Of a stretch of DNA of 64,000 nucleotides, positions 1 through 9,028 are shown one piece after another; position 1 is the stretch's first letter, and the number at the start of each line of letters is the position of its first letter. Origin of the DNA: Planctomycetaceae bacterium (lineage in GTDB: Bacteria > Planctomycetota > Planctomycetia > Pirellulales > Pirellulaceae). The notes beneath the pieces were generated by a model that worked only from the letters and a program-made list of their open reading frames with translations, was not told the DNA's origin and searched no databases. The translations under genes and the position numbers were made by a program. The DNA lies in NCBI GenBank assembly GCA_002709225.1, contig PAQH01000120.1, positions 1-64,000 on the forward strand, given 5' to 3'.

Positions 1-2
1 CC

Positions 3-1304
3 CAACTGACCACCGTAGAAGCTACGGAAGAGACGGCTCAGACGGACGACACGGGTCCCCAGTTACCCAGTAGAAATCGCCGCAAGTCGGCGGCAGCAGG
101 TGGTGCTGGCATGGCGGGCATGGGTGGCGGCATGGCCTCCGGTGCCGGTATGGCTGGCGGTGGTGGCATGGCCTCTGGTGCCGGCATGGCTGGCGGCGGT
201 GGCATGGCCTCTGGTGCTGGCATGGCTGGCGGCGGTGGAATGGCTGGTGGTGCTGGTGGTGGCGGCATGGCCTCGGGAGCCGGCATGGCTGGCGGTGGTG
301 GCATGGCCTCGGGAGCCGGTATGGCTGGCGGTGGTGGCATGGCCTCGGGAGCCGGTATGGCTGGTGGTGGTGGCATGGCCTCGGGAGCCGGTATGGCTGG
401 CGGTGGCATGGCTGCAGCTATTGGCGGTAATCGAACTGTCTCCAAGTACAAACTTGTCCGCTTTTTTGATTTTGATGCGGAGCCGGGAAAGAAATACCGC
501 TATCGGATTCGCCTGGCGCTGGAAGACCCAAACAATTCACCCACTGCCGGACAGGAAGTCCCCCTGCGTCATTTGGACGCGGCGGCTCTCAAAAGGGTCC
601 AGCAGCAGCGTGCCAGCGAGGCTGACCTGATTCCCAAATACAAGGCGTTGAAATACGAGGACGAAGACGCCCAGGCAGAGGCTCACCGCGAAGCATGCCA
701 GATCACTACCGAATGGAGTGAGGCAACCAACGTTGTTGCGCTGCCGAGCCTCGATCGTTTCTACGCAGGCAATGTTCCTCGTAACGACCCCAAATCGATC
801 AAACTCGGCAATGGTGAAACCGTGACATATCAGAGTAATGAAATTCAAGGAACATTATTGCCGGTCGCCTTCGACGCGGAGCATGCGGTCCATGTTCCCT
901 GCGCCCGTTCAGTCCTACGTGGGTCTGTCCTCAATTTCACCGCCACCGCGAACGTCGCACATCCGATTTCGATGCTTATTAAATCGATGCCTGACTACGA
1001 TTTTCGGTTGAATGCCCTGGTCGTAGATATTCGTGGTGGAGAAAGACTCCCGGGTAGCAGCAAAGACCCACTCCTGTCACCGGCGGAATTTGCCGTCATC
1101 GATGCCAATGGCGAGTTTGTGGTACAAAGTGAACTGGACGACATGGATGACTTCCGGAAATTCACTTACTACGAAGAAGACACGCCGGCCACCGATGGCT
1201 CAGGTGGCATGGGTGGCATGGGTGGCATGGGTGGCGCCGGCGGTGGCGGCGGTGCCGGAGCGCCCGCAGGACTTAATCCTTTTGGCCCGGGTGGGGGACA
1301 GTAA
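3..1304 (+). CDS. Gly/Met-repeat protein of unknown function (5' end outside window)
   Basis: The reading frame is open from base 3 and has no start inside the window, so the gene is cut at its 5' end; the ATG at 111 lies inside the repeat and is not a convincing start. After about 36 residues of charged sequence come seven copies of a 12-residue Gly/Met/Ala repeat (core MASGAGMA). A folded region of about 240 residues follows, opening near FFDFDAEPGKKYRYRIRL, and the protein ends in another Gly/Met tail (GGMGGMGGMGG) and a Pro/Gly end. Low-complexity Gly/Met stretches on both sides of a beta-rich domain suggest a secreted or envelope protein, but the N-terminus that would show a signal or anchor is missing. 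I do not recognise a characterised family. The frame is certain; the function is unknown. Confidence 0.8.
   Translation, partial: QLTTVEATEETAQTDDTGPQLPSRNRRKSAAAGGAGMAGMGGGMASGAGMAGGGGMASGAGMAGGGGMASGAGMAGGGGMAGGAGGGGMASGAGMAGGGGMASGAGMAGGGGMASGAGMAGGGGMASGAGMAGGGMAAAIGGNRTVSKYKLVRFFDFDAEPGKKYRYRIRLALEDPNNSPTAGQEVPLRHLDAAALKRVQQQRASEADLIPKYKALKYEDEDAQAEAHREACQITTEWSEATNVVALPSLDRFYAGNVPRNDPKSIKLGNGETVTYQSNEIQGTLLPVAFDAEHAVHVPCARSVLRGSVLNFTATANVAHPISMLIKSMPDYDFRLNALVVDIRGGERLPGSSKDPLLSPAEFAVIDANGEFVVQSELDDMDDFRKFTYYEEDTPATDGSGGMGGMGGMGGAGGGGGAGAPAGLNPFGPGGGQ
111..415 (+). repeat. 36-bp coding tandem repeat (Gly/Met-rich)
   Basis: Seven near-identical 36-bp units encode a GGGGMASGAGMA repeat, with one shorter, diverged unit (GGGGMAGGA) after the third copy. 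Third codon positions differ between copies more in the first half than in the last four, which suggests that the downstream copies duplicated more recently. Such arrays readily change copy number by slippage or recombination. Confidence 0.9.
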
Positions 1305-1348
1305 CGGAGGTGTTACACGCCTGACGACTCGCCGTGCTACTCAAATGG

Positions 1349-3247
1349 CTAGCCGCCAGACGGTCGAACCTGGACCAATGCTTCACTGATATTTCCCTGC
1401 AATACCCCATCAATGAGGATTTCTGCGGTCAGCAGACGCCGGCGCCCGTCTGATTTCGCCGGCGCTGTAGCTTGAAACACAAGTTCACCGCGTGCGCCAG
1501 CCGCTAAACGTAACGACTGATACTTCTCTGTCGACGACCAGCCTGTCGGTACTCGTAAACGAGCTTCGTAAACAACGGCCCGCGGTTGATTGTTGCGTAA
1601 CAACAAGCGGTATTCCTGTACCGCGTCAGGCTCAATACACGCCACATAAGGCAACAAACGAGCCCAAAAAAGATCGATATAATGATCTGCCGGTTCAGAA
1701 ACCAGGTTACTGAACACACGTTCTTTGCGGGCAATGAAATCACAATACTCATCAAGCTTCTCTTTATTGCAGGTGAGTACATCACGATGCCCAGGACAAA
1801 TCATCTCAGGCGCAACCTGTCGCATAACTTCCGCGCAACGGCGGTGCATTGAGAGCTGGAAACTGTTTCGCAAAACCGTTGTCTGGTAAGGGCGTGTTTC
1901 AATCTGTCCGCCCTCCAGAACCTCTGCCTCGAAATAGTTGTCACCTGTAAATGCGACTTTGCGACCGTCGATCTGCCCCGCGTAGATGGAGTGAAATTCA
2001 GTCTGTCCCGGTGCAAAATGGATCTCAAATTCGTACTCCTCCCACTGAAACCGCTCTCCGTCAGCAAGCCAACGGTCAATGCGTATGGGCTTCGGGAAAG
2101 TGCACGGCGTACTTGTCCAGGCAGCGGGATCAGCCAACACCTGTCCCACTTCCTGAAGCGCCCAGCATTGAGTTCCATGATGTCGCTGAAGATAGGGAAT
2201 TCCGCACGTGTGATCATCATGAATGTGCGTTGGAACCACTAGTGCAAACTCAGTTACACCGTAATCTTCACGCAACTCATCAAGGTGGTGTTCCACAAAC
2301 CGCATGGTTTCCATTCCATCGTGGTCGGGCCCCATGTGCATGTGTGGCCAAAATGCGTGTCCGTAATCCACAAACATCGCTTTCCCACTATCGCTGAGCA
2401 CGACATAGAAATTGGAGCAAGTCCAGATACCGCCCCAGAGCAGGTGTCTAGAGAGCGGCACGAACTTTGGCTGCGGCAGGAACACCGGCTCTGGAATACT
2501 ATCGCGGCCAGCAACCCGCATTCCCCGTCCCAAACGCACACAATCCATTAGCCGATTCTCAAGCCGCTGGATGTCACCAGCCACATCCTCGATGACATCG
2601 CCATGCGAAGGATAGCACGTCGCAACATTCTGCTTCTGCAACGCCTGGATCGACTGGATCGTAAACAGCACACCTTCCATAGAGCCATAGGCGTACTCCA
2701 TGGCATGTAATTGGTAGAGTTTTCCGTCACGACACAAGAGGTCACCAGTAAAGCCAACTCGACGGCCGTCTACTCGCACTACGAGTGTACTCGACCCCAG
2801 AGTGTGGCCCTTGGCAGGCAACACCTCAAAGTCATAACCCCGCCAATGAAATACTTCGTAATCTTCCAGCAGCGCATCGACACGCAGGTCCTCGCCAATC
2901 GCGAAAAACGTATTGCGATCATTGTAGTTGTCAAAAACGCGCCGGGTCTGCCAGAACAACTCCGCTTGCTCAAATAAATGGCGCTCGTATTCTGGCACCG
3001 CTACCCGCGCACCGGCAGCCTGCACGCTGGGTGTTCCCATGCATTGATCACGATGGTGATGTGTATGCAACACCCAATCGACCTGTTGTACGCCGATCTC
3101 CCGCAAGGCATCCAGGACTGCCCCCGAACCAGAATCAATCAACAACGCGTGGTCACCATCCACCAAAACATAAACCTGGCAGGTATCGGTGAAGCAGTAG
3201 AGGTGCGGCGACAACTGAACCAGAGACGATTCCATGAATTGCTCCAA
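1349..3247 (-). CDS. Double metallo-beta-lactamase-fold hydrolase
   Basis: This 632-residue protein has two MBL-fold halves and a C-terminal beta-rich region of about 120 residues. The first half (about 10-240) carries the metal motif as HHHRDQ, where the usual last His of HxHxDH is Gln, followed by a TGDLLCRDG strand. The second half (about 265-500) has a complete HIHDDH motif, FTGDN and a C-terminal PGHRDV histidine. No signal peptide is visible, so it is probably cytoplasmic. MBL hydrolases act on thioesters, lactones, phosphodiesters or sulfate esters, and the sequence does not tell which. The second domain looks fully competent; the first may bind one metal or be structural. It is the last gene on the minus strand of this region, 148 bp after the HisA-like gene. 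Confidence 0.85.
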   Translation of the reverse strand: MEQFMESSLVQLSPHLYCFTDTCQVYVLVDGDHALLIDSGSGAVLDALREIGVQQVDWVLHTHHHRDQCMGTPSVQAAGARVAVPEYERHLFEQAELFWQTRRVFDNYNDRNTFFAIGEDLRVDALLEDYEVFHWRGYDFEVLPAKGHTLGSSTLVVRVDGRRVGFTGDLLCRDGKLYQLHAMEYAYGSMEGVLFTIQSIQALQKQNVATCYPSHGDVIEDVAGDIQRLENRLMDCVRLGRGMRVAGRDSIPEPVFLPQPKFVPLSRHLLWGGIWTCSNFYVVLSDSGKAMFVDYGHAFWPHMHMGPDHDGMETMRFVEHHLDELREDYGVTEFALVVPTHIHDDHTCGIPYLQRHHGTQCWALQEVGQVLADPAAWTSTPCTFPKPIRIDRWLADGERFQWEEYEFEIHFAPGQTEFHSIYAGQIDGRKVAFTGDNYFEAEVLEGGQIETRPYQTTVLRNSFQLSMHRRCAEVMRQVAPEMICPGHRDVLTCNKEKLDEYCDFIARKERVFSNLVSEPADHYIDLFWARLLPYVACIEPDAVQEYRLLLRNNQPRAVVYEARLRVPTGWSSTEKYQSLRLAAGARGELVFQATAPAKSDGRRRLLTAEILIDGVLQGNISEALVQVRPSGG

Positions 3248-3395
3248 AATGGAAACGTGGTGACACCACGAAACAGCAAGACCATTGTCATCGTCGGCGA
3301 ATCGCCCGAACAGAGGGGGGGGTCCGTCCCGAACAGTTCAACCCCTCAGCGGTACGCTGATATCCAGACAACCACGCGGCCCCTTGAGGATGAGG

Positions 3396-4274
3396 TCAAA
3401 AACGTCCGACGGACTTCGTTTCCCGAGTCAACATCCGCAGGTCGCCCAAACGCAAACGCCCATCATGTAATGCAGAGGCCACCAATGCACCGTCACACCC
3501 CGCCTTCACAAGCGCATCAAGGTCCGCATAGCCGCGCACACCACCACCTGAAATAAGCTGAACATCCGGCCATCTCCGACGGATCTCCTGGCACACTGAA
3601 ATCGACTGGTTACCAGACGCCATCCCCACATCGGCCAAATCCAAAACGATGATTTGGCGAAACCCCACACCTACAGCGAGTTCGGCAATTTCCATTGGAC
3701 TAGCCACATCCCAAGTTTCTCGCACCAGCGGTGTGCCGGCCTGCAAATCCAAACTGAAAATTGCCTTGTCGACTCCGAGTGTATCCAGCAATGCTCTCAA
3801 TTGAGAGGAATTACGAAGCGACTCCAGGGCGACGATTACGCGGTGCAAACTCGCTCCCGCCTGATTCCACGCTTTCACCTGTCGAGCCTTGTCTACCGAA
3901 TCAATACCCGCATCTAGTAGCAATTTGCTCCCGGCTCGTATCATCTCACCAAGTGAGCGCTCATCAACAGGTGCTCCGCCAATCGCATCCAGGTCCGCCA
4001 CGTATATTTCATGTAATGCGAACTGCTGGATGAATCCCCGCGCCACGTCAAACGGTAAAGCGGTCCGGGAAAGCTGGCTGCGCACCGGTTGGTAATGCTG
4101 GCGGGCGCCCGCGACTCCACGAACAACACGCCCCTGCTTCAAATCAATGACCGGAATCACCTGCACGGGTTCACTCTCACTCGCATTTCGAAATATCACG
4201 ACGCCACCCACTAGGTGCGGTAGGAATTGATCCACGGCCTGCATCCTGAGGACAGCACATACTTCACCCCTCAC
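3396..4274 (-). CDS. HisA/HisF-family TIM-barrel protein, probably H4MPT/methanofuran-linked
   Basis: A (beta/alpha)8 barrel related to HisA, with IPVIDLKQGRVVRGV near residue 40, YVADLDAIGG, LLDAGID and a phosphate-binding ISGGGVRGY strand near the C-terminus. The spacing matches the HisA-related subfamily of methanogens, methylotrophs and planctomycetes, which is linked to the tetrahydromethanopterin/methanofuran C1 pathway, better than true histidine-pathway HisA. An ftr gene for that pathway lies at 59143-60045. The longest ORF has 37 residues before the barrel; GTG codons at 4166 or 4160 would start directly at VQVIPVIDL, as family members normally do, so the true start is uncertain. It follows the kinase gene by 20 bp on the same strand. 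Family assignment is firm; pathway is inferred. Confidence 0.75.
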   Translation of the reverse strand: MRGEVCAVLRMQAVDQFLPHLVGGVVIFRNASESEPVQVIPVIDLKQGRVVRGVAGARQHYQPVRSQLSRTALPFDVARGFIQQFALHEIYVADLDAIGGAPVDERSLGEMIRAGSKLLLDAGIDSVDKARQVKAWNQAGASLHRVIVALESLRNSSQLRALLDTLGVDKAIFSLDLQAGTPLVRETWDVASPMEIAELAVGVGFRQIIVLDLADVGMASGNQSISVCQEIRRRWPDVQLISGGGVRGYADLDALVKAGCDGALVASALHDGRLRLGDLRMLTRETKSVGRF

Positions 4275-4294
4275 TCAAGCCCCCCACCGCCTGG

Positions 4295-5932
4295 TTAGTC
4301 CCCATCGCGTCGAGGGGGAAATCGACTGGACTTCCTGCGCAGCTTACCGCCACGCCGCGGATTCTGTGATCGTCGCCGACCGGCCTGCAAGCGTTGTTCA
4401 TTTTGGACACGACTCATCCGCTCTCGCAGCGGCGAATCAAGTACACGAATTACTCCCTGTGCACGTCCGCCGAGTTTCTCAAGATCCGCAGTCAGCCGCA
4501 CAAGTGTCACGGAAAGTTCATTCCGGTTGCCCCGCGCCTGATGAATATTCGCCATCCCGGCCAGTCCCAGAGCGCGTTGCTCAATCAGGTCTTCACCCAA
4601 ATCGGCGAGCTGACGATACAGCGACAACGCTTCGAGTGCTCGCCCCTGGTCGAACAAGATGTGAGCGAGTTCTGCATTTGCCTTGGAGACATACTGCCGA
4701 CTTTCGGTCTGGCGTTCTCCACCAAAATAGTGCGCCACCGCTTCCCAAGACGGCTGCGACGGCTCAAGAAGCGCATGAAGGTACTGCAAACGAGCCGATT
4801 TCTTCTTTTCGACTCGCGGATGATCGGCGTAGCTCACCTCGAGGATCGACCTCGGCATTCGGAGGTATGCGCTGGCCGTCCCCAGGATGGTCCCACAAAT
4901 CAGCCCCCAACCGACAACCGAGACCATACGACGATTCGGCCGATCTGTACTCTCCACTTTCATTAACGCATCCAGTTTTTGCGTCGCATCCAACCGCGCA
5001 TTGTCAAGTGCCCGATAGTCAGTGGCATTTTCTGCAAAATGCCACTGACTATCGGAATCTTCCAAACCGAGTCCGTGCAAATCGTAGATCAATTCCGTTG
5101 CGGACTCGTACCGCTCGTCCGGCTTTTTGCCAAGTAGCTTGTGAACGATATCACAGAGGGAACGAGGTAAATCCGCACGCAACGTTTCCAGACGCGCAGC
5201 TTCTTCATGAAGGTGCTGAACAGCGACGTTGAGTGCCGTTTCACCCGCAAACGGCGTGGTTCCCGCGAGGATCTCGTAAGCCGTCACACCTAGCGAGTAC
5301 AAGTCACTCCGCGGATCCACCTGGCCACCTTGAATCTGTTCCGGACTCATGTACAGCGGAGTTCCTAAAGTCAGTCCCTGCTGCGTCAATTTCAAGTCCA
5401 CCATTTGCTCACCGATTGCCAGCCTAGCTAACCCAAAATCTGCGACTTTGGCTTCGCCATTCTTGGTAAGCAAGATATTTTCTGGCTTGATATCTCGATG
5501 GATCACCCCGTGCTGACTCGCGCATTCAAGGGCTGCCGCAACCTGTCGTACCACAGCCACGGCCTTACCGGCGGAGCATCCGCTCGATCCGGCGAGCCAT
5601 TGCCGCACTGTCCCTCCGGCAACGTACTCTTGGACAAGGTAATGACAATCTCTCAAACAACCCACTTCATAAATCTGGACAATATTGCCGTGCACCAGCG
5701 ACGCTGCAGCACGAGCCTCCTGCTGAAATCTGCGGACGCACTTCTCATCACGCGTCAAACTGGACTTCAATACTTTGAACGCAACATTCCGGTCCAGTGA
5801 CACTTGCCGCGCCAGATACACCTCCGCCATTGCCCCACTGCCCAGTCGACGCAGTAGTTGGTAATCCCCCAGTTGCTGGCCGTTTAGATCCGGCTCACGC
5901 CGCGAAGCCGGCGATGGAAACGTTTCATTCAT
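4295..5932 (-). CDS. Membrane-anchored serine/threonine protein kinase
   Basis: A PknB-type Hanks kinase. The kinase domain spans about residues 24-285, with the Gly loop [11 protein letters not shown], catalytic Lys53 in [14 protein letters not shown] (catalytic Asp147), DFGLA (165-167) and the APE-equivalent MSPEQ. A transmembrane segment follows at about 335-355, then a helical region with TPR character (about 390-500) and a basic tail. Topology suggests a cytoplasmic kinase with an extracytoplasmic C-terminal sensor. I chose the ATG at 5932 because the longer frame adds only 16 basic residues. A perfect 20-bp inverted repeat lies inside the gene at 5012-5055, in the linker between kinase and membrane segment. 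Substrates cannot be read from sequence. Spacing suggests co-transcription with the HisA-like gene. Confidence 0.93.
   Translation of the reverse strand: MNETFPSPASRREPDLNGQQLGDYQLLRRLGSGAMAEVYLARQVSLDRNVAFKVLKSSLTRDEKCVRRFQQEARAAASLVHGNIVQIYEVGCLRDCHYLVQEYVAGGTVRQWLAGSSGCSAGKAVAVVRQVAAALECASQHGVIHRDIKPENILLTKNGEAKVADFGLARLAIGEQMVDLKLTQQGLTLGTPLYMSPEQIQGGQVDPRSDLYSLGVTAYEILAGTTPFAGETALNVAVQHLHEEAARLETLRADLPRSLCDIVHKLLGKKPDERYESATELIYDLHGLGLEDSDSQWHFAENATDYRALDNARLDATQKLDALMKVESTDRPNRRMVSVVGWGLICGTILGTASAYLRMPRSILEVSYADHPRVEKKKSARLQYLHALLEPSQPSWEAVAHYFGGERQTESRQYVSKANAELAHILFDQGRALEALSLYRQLADLGEDLIEQRALGLAGMANIHQARGNRNELSVTLVRLTADLEKLGGRAQGVIRVLDSPLRERMSRVQNEQRLQAGRRRSQNPRRGGKLRRKSSRFPPRRDGD
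5012..5055. repeat. Perfect 20-bp inverted repeat inside the kinase gene
   Basis: The two arms at 5012-5031 and 5036-5055 are exact reverse complements, separated by the 4-base loop ctgc. The arm core contains agtggcatttt. It lies in coding sequence (about residues 293-307 of the kinase, encoding ...[14 protein letters not shown]...), where such a palindrome is neither expected nor needed as a terminator. Confidence 0.97.
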
Positions 5933-5992
5933 AGCCACCCAGCCCTTCCGCCGCAACGCACAACGCGCTGCGTTCCACACACTTGCTGGCTC

Positions 5993-6877
5993 TCAGAGCG
6001 TTTGCAGAAAACATCGGCCAATCTTGGTCGCAACCGTGCCGATGTCGTAATAACCAACGGAAATCTGGCCAACATGCGTTAGTAAGTCATAAGCTCTCCA
6101 TCGATCCCAACCGTACTCGCTTTCCATCCAGAGAATCAACTCGGCATACCCTTGCGCAATAGCTCGCTCCATGGGTCGACCGGTTGCAACAGTCATGATT
6201 TCATTCGCGTTTTCGATTCGTGGACCTGGAATGGTTTTCTGTTGGAGGTCAACGCGGATCGTCGTGTTTGAAGGCATCTCCAGGCCACTCGCGGATAATT
6301 CTCCGTGTCCCATGGCCGCGTGCGCGTCCCCCAAATAGAGCAAAGCACCTTCCACAAACACAGGAAGAAAAACGGTACTTCCCGGACAGGCCTCAACGAT
6401 GTCCATGTTGCCCCCGTGGGGTCCCGCTGGCCCGGTTGTCGGGACTCCAGCCCTTGGTGCAGTACCAATACACCCCAACATCGGCCGGTAGGGAATGCGT
6501 ACGTGATCACTCCAGATGATCTCTCCCTCACGAATAGGACATACATGAGTCCCGTGCGGGCAGTCTGTCCCGAGCCACTGAGCAAGTTGCTGCGGGTCGC
6601 TGGTACGCGTCGCACACTGGCCCAAGGACGGTTCAATGCTCTCAATCTGAATCGCCAAAGTATCCCCTGGATGGGCATCTTCGACCCAGATCGGTCCCGT
6701 CTGTGGGTTCCCTTCCGGACAGGCCTCTTTATCGCGTCGATCGCCATCATCGCGAATTTGGCCCGAGAAAGCGTCTTCGGTCTCGACGAGCACTGTTTCC
6801 CCCGCAGCAATACGCAAGCGAGGTTCGCAATGGCGGCTGAATTCGTAGTGCAAAGGACCCAAAGACAGTTTTTTCAT
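5993..6877 (-). CDS. Acetamidase/formamidase family protein
   Basis: This roughly 294-residue protein belongs to the FmdA/AmdA amidase family, which hydrolyses formamide or acetamide to ammonia and the acid. Visible hallmarks are an early VLVETEDAFSGQI strand, NPQTGPIWVEDAHPGDTLAIQI, RPMLGCIGTAP, GPHGGNMD and LYLGDAHAAMGHGE, which carry the acidic and His residues of the zinc-dependent active site. The ATG at 6877 is used because the upstream extension (GFIPSCQTTSLSR...) is not family-like. It precedes the kinase gene on the same strand with a 60-bp gap. If the substrate is formamide, the formate could feed C1 metabolism (inference). Family certain, substrate not. Confidence 0.9.
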   Translation of the reverse strand: MKKLSLGPLHYEFSRHCEPRLRIAAGETVLVETEDAFSGQIRDDGDRRDKEACPEGNPQTGPIWVEDAHPGDTLAIQIESIEPSLGQCATRTSDPQQLAQWLGTDCPHGTHVCPIREGEIIWSDHVRIPYRPMLGCIGTAPRAGVPTTGPAGPHGGNMDIVEACPGSTVFLPVFVEGALLYLGDAHAAMGHGELSASGLEMPSNTTIRVDLQQKTIPGPRIENANEIMTVATGRPMERAIAQGYAELILWMESEYGWDRWRAYDLLTHVGQISVGYYDIGTVATKIGRCFLQTL

Positions 6878-7083
6878 GGTGCTCGATTCAAAACGCGACA
6901 GAGAGGTTGTTTGGCAAGACGGGATGAACCCCTGCAATGTACCACATAGAATGAATCTGCATCGTCTTGACCCACCGTTTCGCCCACTCATCCCGAAACA
7001 CAGGTCCCCCTACAGGACGATCAAGACTTGGTTTACTCCATACGCACCCCCCCTTGTTCCCTTCGACGGCTATTGGATAAGCA

Positions 7084-8259
7084 ATGACAAACCACACTTT
7101 TGATATCCTGCTACGCCAGGGAGAAGTCATCGACCCCTCACAGACGCTACACGGCACACGTGATGTCGGAATTCGCGATGGCAAAATCGCGCGGGTTGCG
7201 GAGGATCTGAAAGATTGCAGCGCGACGCACGTCGTCGATGCTCGAGGCCTTTATGTCGTACCTGGACTGATCGATCTCCACGTCCACGTCTACCGTGACC
7301 ACTGTCCACTATCCCTGGATCCGGATGAACTCTGCCCAGCCGGTGGCGTAACAACCATGCTCGACGCGGGCAGCGCCGGGCCACTTAACTTCGGTGGCTT
7401 CCGACGAGACGTTATAGAACGTCACGACACACAGGTATTGGCACTAGTTAACCTGTCTTGTATCGGTCTTGTCGCCTTTCAATTCGGGGAACTAATGGAC
7501 CCGCGTTATGCAGATCGGAAAGGCGTTGTCCAAACACTCGAGAAACACGCTGGCATCGCGGTGGGCGTCAAGATTCGAGCGAGCAAGCACATCATCGGCG
7601 ACGGACAGCAAGGATGGAACAATTTTACGGAAGCTATCGGCGCTGCACGTGACTCGAACACCTGGCTGATGGTCCACATCGGTGAAAGTCCGATGTCGAT
7701 TCCCGAGATGCTGCAACATCTCGAGCCAGGCGATTGCATTACCCACTGCTTCAAAGGGGGTAGCGAAACAATCCTTGGATCCGGTGGAAAACTTCACCCC
7801 GCTGTTCGCGAAGCCTCGCAACGAGGTGTCGTCTTTGACGTAGGGCACGGCGCGGGAAGCTTTCACTGGGACATCGTACAAGCCGCCCTCGACCAAGGGT
7901 TCGAGCCGACGACCATTAGCACAGATTTGCATACATTGAATGTGCACGGCCCGGTTTATGACATGCCAACAACAATGTCCAAATTTCTGGCCCTTGGCGT
8001 GCCACTGGATCGTGTCATAAATATGTCAACAACAAATCCCGCCCAAGTATTAGGCCGGAGTAGTGAACTGGGAACCCTTCGAGAAGGGACGGTCGCGGAT
8101 GTGGCCGTACTGGAAAAGACCGCCGGAAAATTTCTGCTTACTGATAGTTATGGCACTCGTCGTGTCGGTAACGAGCTGCTGGTGGCCGCCGCGACCATTC
8201 GACGCGGCACCCTGGTTTCTGGTGGTGGTGGCACGCGCATGCGACACCGCGCCGAATAG
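7084..8259 (+). CDS. Amidohydrolase/deacetylase-type metallohydrolase
   Basis: A 391-residue amidohydrolase-superfamily enzyme of the dihydroorotase/deacetylase-like branch. The N-terminal beta-sandwich strand reads DILLRQGEVIDPSQ. The metal site is GLIDLHVHVY (two His), a candidate carboxylated Lys in VGVKIRASKHIIG, MVHIGE, THCFKG and the final Asp in STDLHT. The end has the usual TLREGTVADVAVLE strand. It is probably cytoplasmic and cleaves a cyclic amide or N-acyl bond. Related proteins are often annotated as dihydroorotase or D-aminoacylase homologues without proof, so no specific substrate is claimed. It stands alone, divergent from the formamidase-like gene across about 200 bp. Confidence 0.9.
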   Translation: MTNHTFDILLRQGEVIDPSQTLHGTRDVGIRDGKIARVAEDLKDCSATHVVDARGLYVVPGLIDLHVHVYRDHCPLSLDPDELCPAGGVTTMLDAGSAGPLNFGGFRRDVIERHDTQVLALVNLSCIGLVAFQFGELMDPRYADRKGVVQTLEKHAGIAVGVKIRASKHIIGDGQQGWNNFTEAIGAARDSNTWLMVHIGESPMSIPEMLQHLEPGDCITHCFKGGSETILGSGGKLHPAVREASQRGVVFDVGHGAGSFHWDIVQAALDQGFEPTTISTDLHTLNVHGPVYDMPTTMSKFLALGVPLDRVINMSTTNPAQVLGRSSELGTLREGTVADVAVLEKTAGKFLLTDSYGTRRVGNELLVAAATIRRGTLVSGGGGTRMRHRAE

Positions 8260-8478
8260 CAAACATGTGGATTCAAGGCTCCGCTCGCACTCCCTGCGGC
8301 GACTTGGCCTACTCACCGAACAGTGGCACGCCGGTCATCACATTCTCTGTAATTGACAGAGTTTTGGCAGCCCACGTAACCCCAAATAATCGCGTTCCAT
8401 ACCAACTTGCCATGGTTCCTTTTGCTCGGTTACGCGGCAGATTAGTATGGTAGGTAGGATGTAGCACAAGGGTATTGC

Positions 8479-8934
8479 ATGACCGCAGAACGAGTCTTCA
8501 TGATGGGTGAGTTCGCTGCCCAATTCCCCAGCGATCGACATTACGCCCGAAATCACATGTGGGCCATGGGAACCAATGGCCAATGGAAATTTGGCTTTAC
8601 GGCCTACGCTGTTCGGTTGCTCCAGGATGTTTACTTTCTCGACTGGACGGTTGAACCCGAAACAACACTTCGGGAAAAGGACGAAATTGGATCTATCGAA
8701 AGCAAGAAAGCGGAAAGTGACCTCTACGCCCCCATCGCGGGCACAGTGGTTCGCCTCAACGACCAGCTACTTCAGGATCCCTCGACAATTAATGTCGACA
8801 AGTACGGCAACGGCTGGTTGTTTGAGATGACGGGTGTGGGGGATAATCTGATCAACGTCGACGAGTACATCACACATCTGAATGGGGTCTGGGAAGTCAC
8901 TCAACGTACGATCAAAGGTCAACTCAACGAATAA
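8479..8934 (+). CDS. GcvH-like lipoyl carrier protein
   Basis: A 151-residue protein of the glycine-cleavage H family. A lipoyl domain includes WKFGFTAYAVRLLQDVYFLDW, and the lipoylated Lys lies in SIESKKAESDLYAPIAGTV, the H-protein ESVKA-type motif. An AAGG-like element, aagggt, precedes the ATG by about 7 bases. No glycine decarboxylase or aminomethyltransferase gene is nearby; the next gene, 94 bp downstream, encodes an unusual ferredoxin. H-like proteins also carry intermediates outside glycine cleavage, for example with heterodisulfide reductase-like sulfur-oxidation complexes, so this could be a dedicated carrier. I therefore give no gcvH symbol. Family assignment is firm. Confidence 0.9.
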   Translation: MTAERVFMMGEFAAQFPSDRHYARNHMWAMGTNGQWKFGFTAYAVRLLQDVYFLDWTVEPETTLREKDEIGSIESKKAESDLYAPIAGTVVRLNDQLLQDPSTINVDKYGNGWLFEMTGVGDNLINVDEYITHLNGVWEVTQRTIKGQLNE

Positions 8935-9028
8935 CATTTCGTGGTATTCGTCGCTCGTGCAGGACGCCACCAAATCGGTTACTCTGAATTACATTTTCTG
9001 CCCACACACACGAACAGGCTGACCAGCG

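Noticed and set aside
111-415. Possible CRISPR array
   Set aside because: The repeat is coding, contiguous, has no unique spacers and is in frame with the protein.
100-630. 176-residue ORF in another frame over the Gly/Met repeat
   Set aside because: It only reflects the repeat read in a different frame (repeating AWLAVVAW), a common artefact of GC-rich tandem repeats.
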